Positions 1 to 7,520 of a stretch of DNA of 53,605 nucleotides are shown here, piece by piece. Origin of the DNA: an uncultured bacterium (GTDB lineage Bacteria > Bacillota > Clostridia > Peptostreptococcales > Anaerovoracaceae). Under the pieces are notes generated by a model, which was given only the letters and a program-made list of their open reading frames with translations, was not told the DNA's origin and made no database searches. Position 1 is the first letter of the stretch, and each line of letters opens with the position of its first letter. Position numbers and translations under genes: made by a program. The stretch is from contig CAJMLL010000015.1 in the NCBI GenBank assembly GCA_905214225.1, positions 1-53,605 on the forward strand, written 5' to 3'.

Positions 1-31
1 TTCATGATCAACAGTGTTTTATTTTTTCACT

Positions 32-55
32 GTCTCTCATAAGGGGAGCATATCA
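32..55. repeat. Left copy of window-terminal inverted repeat
   Basis: These 24 bases equal the reverse complement of 53582..53605, the last bases of the window. Weaker similarity continues inward (a shared AGCGTCG block, then G-rich sequence), so two diverged copies of one element face each other at the two ends. Identity unknown. Confidence 0.7.
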
Positions 56-103
56 GAAGCGTCGGGTGGGTGCCCGGGAACTTGTTGTCGTCTAACGGGC
101 AGA

Positions 104-152
104 CAACAGAAAAAGGGGCAGAATTCCGCAAAATCCTGCCCCTTTTCTGTTG
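104..152 (-). terminator. Intrinsic terminator of fprA
   Basis: A 17-bp stem with one bulged A (AACAGAAAAGGGGCAG arm against CTGCCCCTTTTCTGTT) lies about 75 bases past the fprA stop. Its A/T-rich lower stem allows termination on the minus strand and probably on both strands. Confidence 0.75.
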
Positions 153-225
153 ATAGAACATTGAATATTATATAAATAACTGCATTATGGTCAATTCACC
201 ATCGCATTATATTTATATCGATACA

Positions 226-1425
226 TTACTCCGCAATTTCCTTCACGAACTGTTTTCCGTACTCGCGGCACTCTTCAATCGCCTGCTGGTCCGGAACCCA
301 CAGCTTCTTCAGGCCGTCATCAACAACTTCGAATCCTGCGCCCTTCAGCGCTTCGCTGATCTGCTTTACCGCATCTCCGCTCCATCCGTAGCTTCCGAAT
401 GCCGCAGCCTTCTTATTCTTAAACTTGAGGCCCTTCATCATCTCCAGAATTCCGCCGATCGCGTAGGAAAAGGCGTAATTGATTGTCGGGGAGCCGACCA
501 GGACAGCCTTGGACTGGAAGACCTCTGTCAGGATATCATTCTTATCGTCCTTTGCCGCGTTCATCAGCTTTACACGGACAGAAGGGTCCGCCTCGCGGAT
601 GCCGTCCGCAATCGCCTCAGCCATTGTTCTTGTGGAATTCCACATAGTATCGTAAACCAGCGTGATCTGGTTCTCCTGATATTTGTCTGCCCAGGCAAGG
701 TACTGCTTGATAATGCCCTCTGGATCATTCTTCCAGATGACGCCGTGGCTCGGGCAGATCATGGAAAGCGGCAGATTCATCGCCAGAATCTCTTTAATCT
801 TCTTTGTGACCATCGGGCTGTAGAGATTCAGGATGTTTGCGTAGTATTTCTCAGCCTGATACATGAGCGCAGAGCGGTCAACCGTGTCATCGTACAGAGA
901 TTCCGTCGCATAGTGCTGTCCGAATCCGTCATTGCTGAACAGAATATTGTCCCCGGACATATACGTAAACATGGTGTCCGGCCAGTGCAGCATCGGCGCC
1001 TCCACGAAGGTCAGCGTCGTTCCGCCCAGATCCAGTGAGTCTCCGGTCTTCACATTGACGAAGTTCCAGTCCGTATGATAGTGTCCGCGGATGATCGCCT
1101 CCCCCTTCTTGGTGCAGTAAATCGGCGTCCCTTCCGGCATCTCGCGCATCAGTTCCGGCAGAGAACCGCTGTGGTCAATCTCATTATGGTTCATGACGAT
1201 GTAATCGATGTCCTTCAGGTCGATCTCTTCCTTCAGGCGCGCAACGAACTCCGTGTCATACGGCTGCCAGACCGTATCGATCAGCGCCGTCTTCTCATCG
1301 CCTCTGACCAGATACGCATTATAGCTGGACCCCTTGTCCGTTGAAAACTCATCGCCGTGGAAGTGCTTCAGCTCCCAGTCAACCTTGCCGACCCATGTTA
1401 CTCTCTCCGTAATTTTCTTTCCCAT
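226..1425 (-). CDS. fprA: Flavodiiron protein (oxygen/NO reductase, FprA type)
   Basis: 399-residue cytosolic flavoprotein that reduces O2 to water or NO to N2O with electrons from rubredoxin or NADH partners. The N-terminal metallo-beta-lactamase-like domain carries the di-iron ligands: H80-x-E82-x-D84-H85, H147, D166 and H227. A flavodoxin domain starts near residue 254 with an FMN phosphate-loop motif around 257-269. Length matches class A flavodiiron proteins; there is no fused rubredoxin or flavin-reductase domain. Start chosen from the GAAGGGAGC Shine-Dalgarno site a few bases upstream. It is monocistronic, with a terminator at 104-152. A flavin-reductase remnant and a flavin oxidoreductase lie nearby, but no rubredoxin gene is visible. 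In anaerobes this enzyme gives oxygen or NO tolerance. Confidence 0.95.
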   Translation of the reverse strand: MGKKITERVTWVGKVDWELKHFHGDEFSTDKGSSYNAYLVRGDEKTALIDTVWQPYDTEFVARLKEEIDLKDIDYIVMNHNEIDHSGSLPELMREMPEGTPIYCTKKGEAIIRGHYHTDWNFVNVKTGDSLDLGGTTLTFVEAPMLHWPDTMFTYMSGDNILFSNDGFGQHYATESLYDDTVDRSALMYQAEKYYANILNLYSPMVTKKIKEILAMNLPLSMICPSHGVIWKNDPEGIIKQYLAWADKYQENQITLVYDTMWNSTRTMAEAIADGIREADPSVRVKLMNAAKDDKNDILTEVFQSKAVLVGSPTINYAFSYAIGGILEMMKGLKFKNKKAAAFGSYGWSGDAVKQISEALKGAGFEVVDDGLKKLWVPDQQAIEECREYGKQFVKEIAE

Positions 1426-1563
1426 CGTTCTGCTCCCTTCAATATTCCTATCAATTCCTTGTTATTACCAATTCCTTAACTGTGTTTTTATTATAGGGTG
1501 AGGCGGGAGCAGTTTCCGTTGTCTGTACCACATTTTATAGCTTCTTGCGCATTTCTTTTTTGT

Positions 1564-1587
1564 CGACAAAACTCTCCCGGCCAGGGG
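1564..1587 (+). repeat. Dispersed GACAAAA/GCAAGG repeat, copy 1 (degenerate)
   Basis: GACAAAA, 8 bases, then GCCAGGGG. It lies 139 bases upstream of fprA on the opposite strand. A weaker match to the family, with GCCAGG in place of GCAAGG. Confidence 0.5.
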
Positions 1588-1655
1588 CCGATGCCCTGAA
1601 ACGCAGAAATCCCGCCGGGAAATGGCTGAATACCACTCCCGACGGGCATTGAAAA

Positions 1656-1860
1656 CTACAGAATATACGCGTTGACGATCTCGCCGTAATACGCGATATG
1701 CGCATCCTTGTTGGCGCCGCAGGCCTCGCTGCCGACGTCCTGCGGGTAGAAATCCGCGAATTTCTTATCGATCAGCTCCAGCTCCTACTTCTGGCGGAAG
1801 ACGACGCGGCACTCCAGCGTCAGCGGACCTTCCTCCCCTTTCGGACAAAATCCACCCCGC
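1656..1860 (-). pseudogene. 3' fragment of a flavin reductase-like flavoprotein gene
   Basis: Conceptual translation of the minus strand gives about 67 residues with hallmarks of the C-terminus of flavin reductase/flavoredoxin proteins: PLTLECRVVFRQK, then FADFYPQDV, NKDAHIAYYGEI and a final AYIL. An in-frame TAG follows FRQK, and there is no start codon or ribosome-binding site. The 5' two thirds of the gene is absent, so it is a decayed remnant. The broken 5' end coincides with a copy of the dispersed GACAAAA/GCAAG repeat (1843-1863), and another copy lies at 1564-1587. The rest of the 561-base gap between fprA and uppP shows nothing else recognisable. Confidence 0.7.
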
Positions 1861-1863
1861 AAG
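1843..1863 (+). repeat. Dispersed GACAAAA/GCAAGG repeat, copy 2
   Basis: GGACAAAA, 8 bases, GCAAG. It overlaps the 5' edge of the flavin-reductase fragment, so it may mark the breakpoint that truncated that gene. Confidence 0.5.
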
Positions 1864-1986
1864 AAAACAAATCGTACGCACAGAATGAAAATCTCACTCT
1901 TATGCGTACGTTAACTTTCATTGTTCAGTTATTTACTACCCGTCTGCAGGATCTTTAATCAAAAGCTTCCCGCAGAACGCGATTCC

Positions 1987-2811
1987 TTATGCCAGAGCCT
2001 TGAAGTAAATCAGGACGATCACTCCCAGGATGATTCTGTACCAGCCGAAAACTTTGAAATCGTGCTTTTTAATGTAGTTCATCAGGAAACGGATGATCAG
2101 CATGGACACAATGAATGCGACGACCATGCCCACGATCAGGACCGCCAGCTCATTGCCCTGGAAGGCAAATCCGTATTTTGCCAGCTTCAGCAGGCTGGCG
2201 CCGAACATGACCGGAACAGCCAGGTAGAAGGTGAATTCTGCCGCGGTTTTACGGTCGACACCGATAAGGAGTGCGCCGAGAATAGTGGCTCCGGAACGGG
2301 AAGTTCCCGGGAATACCGCCGCAACCAGCTGGAACATGCCGATGACAAAAGCTGCGCGGTAGGTCAGGCGGTCAATGCTGCGGACGATCGGACGTGTGTG
2401 CGCATTGTGGTTTTCTGCGAGGATGAACATGACACCGATGATGATCAGCATGATGGCGACGCAGAGGTAATTATAGAAATGGGCCTCAATCGCATCGTCC
2501 CATTTCAGACCGACGATAACGGCCGGAATGCAGGCCACGATGACCTTGAACCACATCGACCAGACGTCTTTCCTCAGGTAATGCTCCTCTTTATTCGTCG
2601 AAAACGGCCAGATCTGATGCCAGAAGGTCACGACAACGGCGAGAATCGCGCCCAGCTGGATCACGACCAGGTACATATCGTAGAATGACGATCTGACCTG
2701 CATCGGCCAGATGGAATTCAGCAGAATCATATGTCCTGTGCTCGAAATCGGAAGCCACTCGGTGATTCCCTCAACGATGCCGAAGACAATGGACTGGATT
2801 ATTGCAATCAT
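1987..2811 (-). CDS. uppP: Undecaprenyl-diphosphatase
   Basis: 274-residue integral membrane enzyme that dephosphorylates undecaprenyl diphosphate, recycling the lipid carrier of peptidoglycan synthesis and giving bacitracin tolerance. Residues 14-27 hold the family motif EGITEWLPISSTGH with the catalytic glutamates and histidine. The second signature, PGTSRSGATI, sits near the middle of the protein. About eight hydrophobic segments are evident, and length is normal for the BacA/UppP family. Start supported by the GGAGAAAAAT spacing to ATG. The leader is about 190 bases long, with a TATAAT near 3004-3009 on the minus strand but no good -35. Monocistronic. Confidence 0.95.
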   Translation of the reverse strand: MIAIIQSIVFGIVEGITEWLPISSTGHMILLNSIWPMQVRSSFYDMYLVVIQLGAILAVVVTFWHQIWPFSTNKEEHYLRKDVWSMWFKVIVACIPAVIVGLKWDDAIEAHFYNYLCVAIMLIIIGVMFILAENHNAHTRPIVRSIDRLTYRAAFVIGMFQLVAAVFPGTSRSGATILGALLIGVDRKTAAEFTFYLAVPVMFGASLLKLAKYGFAFQGNELAVLIVGMVVAFIVSMLIIRFLMNYIKKHDFKVFGWYRIILGVIVLIYFKALA

Positions 2812-3107
2812 ATTTTTCTCCTTCCATTTATCAGGATTTTATGTCTATGATACTCGCTTCTGCACAGGAATTCATAAACAGAAGTTCAACAGTCCGTAAA
2901 TCTGCAGTTTATTCCGCGCCATCCAGAACATCTTTATCTCACTGAATGACATTTCCTGCGCCGGATCTGCCTCCGATTCTCTTCCTGCGTGACAATATCC
3001 GCTACATTATACCAAAGTCTGCGCAGTAGTTCACGTAAATCCGCCCGAGTTAAGAAAAATTCACGCATTCAACATGAATGAAGTGTGTTAAACCCAGCAA
3101 AATGGGT

Positions 3108-3219
3108 TATAATATTAGTAATCGTTGTACAGAATGTTGTACAACACAGCAGATCATAGAGACACAGATGTCCTTTCTAAACCCTTATGGGCAGGATAAA
3201 AGACTGAAAGTTTAGAAAG
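3108..3219 (+). promoter_or_regulatory. Promoter -10 and two inverted repeats in the oxidoreductase leader
   Basis: TATAAT at 3108-3113 is followed by the perfect 12-bp palindrome TGTTGTACAACA (3135-3146). A longer stem follows, CTTTCTAAAC (3173-3182) with GTTTAGAAAG (3210-3219). The palindrome lies just past the expected transcription start, where a repressor would act; the second pair could form a leader hairpin. No known riboswitch fits. Confidence 0.45.
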
Positions 3220-3263
3220 AAGTATGCAAATTCGTTACAGAAAGTTCATTCTGGAGGTTTGAT

Positions 3264-3959
3264 ATGAAATTTTACGAGGCAAAAGTTAAAGAAATCAAGA
3301 AAGAAACGAGTGATACATACAGCTTCATCATGGACATTCCGGAGGGCTTCAGCTGGAAAGCCGGTCAGCATGTTCTCTGGAAGCTGAAAGACTATAAAGT
3401 TCCGGAAGGCGAGAAAGATTCCCGAGTATTCACCATCGCATCCGCTCCGGAAGACGGATTCCTGATGTTCACCACGAGAATCACGGAGCTCCATTCCGGA
3501 TTCAAAGACATTCTTCTGAATAAAATCCAGCCGGGAGACATCATTATGGCTGCAACCCCGCTCGGAAACTTCACCCTGGATGCAGAAGACTACGCGAAAA
3601 CGCTGATTATCGCCGGCGGCATCGGCATTACCCCGATCCGGTCGCTTCTCAGAAGCTATATGGAGCATCCGGTCGAGGGTCATCAGATCACCCTTCTGTA
3701 TTCCGATGACCGCGGAGAATACGCTTATGAAGACTTCTGGAAAGAACTGAAGGAAAAGCTTCCGGACATCGAGCTGAACTTCCTGACCACCCGTGAAAAA
3801 TTCACCTGCATGACTGACGGCTTTGCCGGTGATGCAGGAGACGATGCCGAATACCTGGTTGCCGGTTCCCCGGGAATGAACACCGCATTTACAGAGAGAC
3901 TGACTTCCCTCGGCATTGATTCCGGAAACGTAAAGACAGACATCTTTATGGGATACTGA
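3264..3959 (+). CDS. FAD/NAD(P)-binding oxidoreductase of the ferredoxin reductase family
   Basis: 231-residue soluble flavoprotein. The N-terminal beta-barrel FAD domain carries RVFTIAS (residues 54-60), the FNR-family flavin-binding signature. The nucleotide-binding domain carries IIAGGIGITPIRSLL (115-129) and VAGSPGMN (199-206). There is no 2Fe-2S cluster domain, so it resembles stand-alone flavodoxin/ferredoxin reductases or NAD(P)H:flavin reductases. The real electron partner cannot be read; the flavodiiron protein nearby is one possible acceptor. TGGAGG lies 8 bases before the chosen ATG. It forms a single-gene unit with promoter signals at 3108-3219 and a strong terminator at 3984-4035. 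Confidence 0.88.
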   Translation: MKFYEAKVKEIKKETSDTYSFIMDIPEGFSWKAGQHVLWKLKDYKVPEGEKDSRVFTIASAPEDGFLMFTTRITELHSGFKDILLNKIQPGDIIMAATPLGNFTLDAEDYAKTLIIAGGIGITPIRSLLRSYMEHPVEGHQITLLYSDDRGEYAYEDFWKELKEKLPDIELNFLTTREKFTCMTDGFAGDAGDDAEYLVAGSPGMNTAFTERLTSLGIDSGNVKTDIFMGY

Positions 3960-3983
3960 TTCTTCTTCCTTCTTAACCTTTTG

Positions 3984-4035
3984 AAAGGCACTGCCGCCCC
4001 AATCTCGGATGTACACCGGGCGGCAGCGCCTTTTT
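3984..4035 (+). terminator. Terminator of the oxidoreductase gene
   Basis: AAAGGC-A-CTGCCGCCC pairs with GGGCGGCAG-C-GCCTTT and is followed by a T-run. Confidence 0.9.
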
Positions 4036-4081
4036 CTCTGCCGCAGATGAAAACGCTTCCCAGAATACGTCCAGAATTCAA

Positions 4082-4094
4082 GTATACAGTATAC
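4082..4094. promoter_or_regulatory. GTATACAGTATAC palindrome, copy 1
   Basis: The palindrome is flanked by AA and TC, about 50 bases after the oxidoreductase terminator. It also occurs at 30804-30816. Confidence 0.4.
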
Positions 4095-4156
4095 TCGCAT
4101 ACTCATCGCCGCCCTCTTTCGATCAGCAGTTGTATAACACAATAACATAAAAACAC

Positions 4157-4208
4157 AAAAAGACGCCTGATCGTATGAATCCATCAATATTCATACGGTC
4201 AGGCGTCT
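4157..4208 (-). terminator. Terminator of the 27-codon peptide gene
   Basis: An 18-bp stem, GACGCCTGACCGTATGAA against TTCATACGATCAGGCGTC with one G-T pair, is followed on the minus strand by TTTTTGTG. Confidence 0.9.
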
Positions 4209-4248
4209 ACCAATCAACTACCATAATCATCAATTACCGTGCGGGCAA

Positions 4249-4332
4249 TTACATAGCTCCGAGGCGTACCCACTCTTCCGGCTCCTGATAATCATAACCT
4301 TCATACAAACTATCCATCTTCTTAGTCTCCAT
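4249..4332 (-). CDS. Unannotated 27-residue peptide gene in its own transcription unit
   Basis: An ATG preceded by AGGAAAGGATGG opens a 27-codon frame ending in TAA. The peptide begins METKKMDSLYEG, is acidic in its centre (YDYQEPEEW) and ends VRLGAM. It has no signal peptide and no cysteine. The frame sits between a sigma-A promoter (TTGACT, 17 bases, TATATT) and a strong terminator, so the whole roughly 280-base unit appears built to express it. The leader has two hairpins (GTGCAT/ATGCAC and TGCGGAT/ATCCGCA). I do not recognise the family. It could be a regulatory or precursor peptide, or the frame could be incidental to a structured small RNA. Confidence 0.6.
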   Translation of the reverse strand: METKKMDSLYEGYDYQEPEEWVRLGAM

Positions 4333-4437
4333 AATCAATCCATCCTTTCCTGCGGATTCTTAATTTCTCATCCGCAATTCATCAATCCATAAAACAATCT
4401 GTGCATTAATCCTTATGCACTTGTTTTCTATGCCAAT

Positions 4438-4466
4438 AATATACCAAAAAGATTGTGTAGAGTCAA
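4438..4466 (-). promoter_or_regulatory. Sigma-A promoter of the 27-codon gene
   Basis: On the minus strand, TTGACT (4466-4461), a 17-base spacer, then TATATT (4443-4438). Close to consensus; transcription would start near 4430. Confidence 0.8.
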
Positions 4467-4642
4467 GCTTTTTTATATCATAAAATAAAATTATTTCGTT
4501 TTATTTTGTGTCCACACACAAATACGCCTATGTTGTATTCAAATATGTGTCTATAACACATATTTTTGGGTTTTTCTTCCAGTTTCCGCCGGCAGGAAGC
4601 GGATGCAGAGATTACCGGACGGGCGGCCACGGATGCCGGTGT

Positions 4643-4667
4643 CCCCTTGCGCGGCAGAATTTTGTCC
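4643..4667 (-). repeat. Dispersed GACAAAA/GCAAGG repeat, copy 3
   Basis: Minus-strand GGACAAAA, 9 bases, GCAAGGGG. It sits between the rhodanese terminator and the peptide-gene promoter. The plus-strand flank (GCGGATGCAG ... GGATGCCGG) resembles the flanks of copies 14 and 15. Confidence 0.8.
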
Positions 4668-4676
4668 TCTGGGAAC

Positions 4677-4710
4677 AGAAAAAGAGCCCCGCCCAAAAGG
4701 ACGAGGCTCT
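4677..4710 (-). terminator. Terminator of the rhodanese gene
   Basis: Minus-strand GAGCCTCGTCC, loop TTTT, GGGCGGGGCTC, then TTTTTCTG. Confidence 0.85.
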
Positions 4711-4771
4711 CAGATGTGCAATTTTCAAGCGGATCGATGAAATTCACCGGTCCATACGGATTGTTTCCCCA

Positions 4772-6622
4772 CTATTTGGAAGCGGTGTAGGCTGTGACTG
4801 TCTTGGTCGCGGAGTCGTAGTGAACGGTGTTTCCATTCTTGTCGATGTATGGCAGTCCTGCGTTACTCCAAACCTGCCATCCGTCGCTGTACAGGGAGGA
4901 GTTGGTGTAACCCATAACCCAGGCATCCCACAGGGTAACGGATGCTCTCCATCCGGATCCGCAGAAGAAGGACAGATGCTTGCTGGAATCTACGCCGTCA
5001 GCCTTCCACAGTGCCTTGATCTCGGATGCGCTTCTCATGGTGTAGTCCGGGTTCTGATATCTGGAAACGGAGCTGTTCCAGTTTTCTCCGGAAGGTGAGA
5101 ATACAGTGCCTGCGATACGGCCTGCCAGATCATGATATCCATATCCGGAGGAAAGTCCGTCCCACTCAGCCTTGGTTCTGGTATCGACGCCCTGGAAATC
5201 GGACTTCTTCAGACCTGCTTCGAACTCAGATGTTGTGTCGATTACGTCTGGATTCAGTGCCTTCGTTGCGCCGAAATCGGACTTCTTAGCTGTATTGATG
5301 GTCTTTTCCAGTGCATAGCCGTCGTTGGTCCATGTGTGCAGGAGTCCGCTCATGATATGTGTATTATCAACACCGAGGTACTTCAGGATAACGGCGATTC
5401 TTGCTGCTGCCAGAGCATCGCTCTGTCCATTCGGAGCGGTTACGATGACGCAGCTGTCCTTGGTAATTCCATAGCGCTCAACCAGGGAGATCAGCTTGGC
5501 ATCGTCGATCTGTCCGTCAGAAGTGTGGCGCAGTCTGTAGCTAGAGGATGTGTCTCTGTCTGTTTTTTCATATGGCTCAAAGTCATCTGTACTTGCTGGG
5601 ATGGCACCCGGAACATGTCCCGTTGTTGCATACTTAGACTTGCTCCAATCGATAGTAGCATCTGCATCATATGATCCATCAGATGCATACTTTCCATTAT
5701 CTGCATACTCAGCATGCAGAATGACGATGTTCTTGCTGCTGCCGACCAGTTTCTTTGCTGTGGCATTCAGTGCTGTTCCCTTAACCTGATGGTCGGAAAT
5801 GTTCTTAACCAGGGAAGCCGGAACGTACAGGCTGTAGTTCTTATAGCTTGATGTCTTGACATTTCCCTTGTTGATCAGATTCTTTGCGTTGTAGGTGCAG
5901 ACGCTTCTGAATCCCTTCTTATTGATCAGATACTTGGCAACTGCCTTGGCATCTTTTCCGTTTGTATCGTAAACGATGTAGCTGTTGCTCTTTGTCATCT
6001 TATTTGCGGAAATCTCGCGGTTCAGATAATCCTTTGTTGTCAGATTCTCTGCTGCCGGAAGTCCCTTTGCATTTTCTGCGTAATCAGCGTTCAGCCAGTC
6101 TGCAGAGAAGTTAACTGCGTTGGACAGGTGGCCGCCTCTCTTGGCGCCGTCCAGTGCCCAGCCGCTGTATGCGTCTGCGTTTCTCGCATCGATCAGAATG
6201 GTGTGTGAACTCTTGTCGGATGCATACTTCAGAACCTCGGATGTCTTGGTGCTGGAGCAAATGCCGACTTTAACCTTTACCTTCTTGGAAAGGGTCTTGC
6301 CATTTTTACCTTTTGTCTTAACAGTAATGTAGGTTGTACCGAGTTTCTTTCCGGTGATCTTTCCTGTCTTGCTGACAGAAGCAATCGATGTGTTGCTGCT
6401 CTTGTAGGTCAGTGCCGCCTTTGCGTTGGACGGATAAACCTTGACAGAAAGCTTTGCCGGATCTGCAGTTGTCATGCTCAGGGAAGATTTAACGGTAATC
6501 TTGCTTGGCTTGACGGATGCAGCATGCGCAGAGATGGTGCTCATTCCTGAGAACGCAGTTGTGATGGAAGCTGCGAGCAGGAGAACAGAGAACTTGCGCA
6601 GTGCGGAACTGTTCTTTTCCAT
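4772..6622 (-). CDS. Secreted protein with Ig-like domain and three rhodanese domains (sulfurtransferase)
   Basis: 616 residues. A signal peptide (KFSVLLLAASITTAFSG, cleavage probably after AHA) is followed by a bacterial Ig-like (Big_2) domain at about 40-115 (TYKSSNTSIASVSKTGKITG). Three rhodanese-type modules follow. The first two have YDTNGKDA and TAPNGQSD where the active-site loop should be and lack the catalytic cysteine. The third has C554-GSGWRA, the cysteine and arginine pattern of an active loop. It is therefore likely an exported thiosulfate or 3-mercaptopyruvate sulfurtransferase with two structural modules. AGGAGG precedes the start at good spacing, and TATAAT lies at 6707-6702. 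Although next to the thiazole operon, its export argues against donating sulfur to ThiS. Confidence 0.88.
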   Translation of the reverse strand: MEKNSSALRKFSVLLLAASITTAFSGMSTISAHAASVKPSKITVKSSLSMTTADPAKLSVKVYPSNAKAALTYKSSNTSIASVSKTGKITGKKLGTTYITVKTKGKNGKTLSKKVKVKVGICSSTKTSEVLKYASDKSSHTILIDARNADAYSGWALDGAKRGGHLSNAVNFSADWLNADYAENAKGLPAAENLTTKDYLNREISANKMTKSNSYIVYDTNGKDAKAVAKYLINKKGFRSVCTYNAKNLINKGNVKTSSYKNYSLYVPASLVKNISDHQVKGTALNATAKKLVGSSKNIVILHAEYADNGKYASDGSYDADATIDWSKSKYATTGHVPGAIPASTDDFEPYEKTDRDTSSSYRLRHTSDGQIDDAKLISLVERYGITKDSCVIVTAPNGQSDALAAARIAVILKYLGVDNTHIMSGLLHTWTNDGYALEKTINTAKKSDFGATKALNPDVIDTTSEFEAGLKKSDFQGVDTRTKAEWDGLSSGYGYHDLAGRIAGTVFSPSGENWNSSVSRYQNPDYTMRSASEIKALWKADGVDSSKHLSFFCGSGWRASVTLWDAWVMGYTNSSLYSDGWQVWSNAGLPYIDKNGNTVHYDSATKTVTAYTASK

Positions 6623-6773
6623 GAAATACCTCCTATTAACAAATAAAATCCCATTAATGCAAATGAAAACGTCATTTTGTCTTCATCAGATCATCTTATT
6701 TATTATAGCCATTTTGGTATTTCCTATCCCATTGATTTTTTATATAGCGGCCGGGTGATCCAGAAGGCAGCGA

Positions 6774-7499
6774 TTACAGCCTCATTCCCCCTGACATCAC
6801 GGCCATGCCTGCCGCCCCGCATTCTGCAATTTCTCTCTTCTGCACCGGATCCGGACGGCACGCCGGGAACGCGCCTTCTATCCGCATTCCGCCGATTGCA
6901 TACACCGGAATGGAAACGGATTCGCAGACATCCCGGAGAAATCCGAGGCCCCTTGGCGGGAGGCCTTTCTTGCAGTCGGTCGCATAAACATGGCCGGCAA
7001 AAAGATATGCTGCACCGAGCTGCTCTGCTTCGACGGCATCTTCCGGGGAATGCACGGAACAGCCGGTCAAAAAGTTATCCGGTATCTGCCGGCCCTTTTC
7101 CGCAAGTTCCCGCAGACAGAAAAGCGGCAGGTGGATGCCGGCCGGAGTTATTTGACTGCTGGATATATTCTGTATACATCCATTCTCTTTATTGACGCTT
7201 TTGCTGCCGTCGTTTACTTTCCCGGCATCGATATTTCCAGTATCTGCGCCGGCGCCCAGTGCTTCCAGCGCCGGCAGAAAGCTGTGCAAAATGCAGGGCA
7301 CCTGGCGCTGTGCGCATCTTGCCAGGACACTTTTTGCCAGATTAATGTATTCCTCTTCAGGAAGGTCCTTCTCCCGCAGGACGATGGCCCGGGGCTGAAG
7401 CTGGCAGATCCGGTCAATCTGTGAAAGAAAGGGACGAACCGGCAGATGCCGGTTCGTCACGAAAATGGTATGGTTGAAAGGTGTGTTTTGTGTATTCAT
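6774..7499 (-). CDS. tenI: TenI/ThiE-family protein (probable thiazole tautomerase)
   Basis: 241-residue TIM-barrel protein of the thiamine phosphate synthase superfamily. REKDLPEEEY, GCSVHSPEDA, LFAGHVYATDCKKG and VYAIGGM match the core strands and phosphate-binding loop. A bona fide thiE exists at 14877-15551 and this gene ends the thiS-thiG-thiH operon, so thiazole tautomerase (TenI) is more likely than thiamine phosphate synthase. An unusual insert of about 35 residues, rich in Asn, Ser and Lys, lies around 95-130 between barrel elements. It starts 21 bases after thiH, with GAGAGCCGAGG as ribosome-binding site. The C-terminus runs a little past the barrel. The choice between TenI and ThiE is inference. 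Confidence 0.8.
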   Translation of the reverse strand: MNTQNTPFNHTIFVTNRHLPVRPFLSQIDRICQLQPRAIVLREKDLPEEEYINLAKSVLARCAQRQVPCILHSFLPALEALGAGADTGNIDAGKVNDGSKSVNKENGCIQNISSSQITPAGIHLPLFCLRELAEKGRQIPDNFLTGCSVHSPEDAVEAEQLGAAYLFAGHVYATDCKKGLPPRGLGFLRDVCESVSIPVYAIGGMRIEGAFPACRPDPVQKREIAECGAAGMAVMSGGMRL

Positions 7500-7520
7500 A
7501 AAGGCCTCGGCTCTCTGCTT

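Noticed and set aside
3135..3146. Rex-type redox operator before the oxidoreductase
   Set aside because: The palindrome TGTTGTACAACA lacks the TTGTGAA-N4-TTCACAA spacing of Rex sites.
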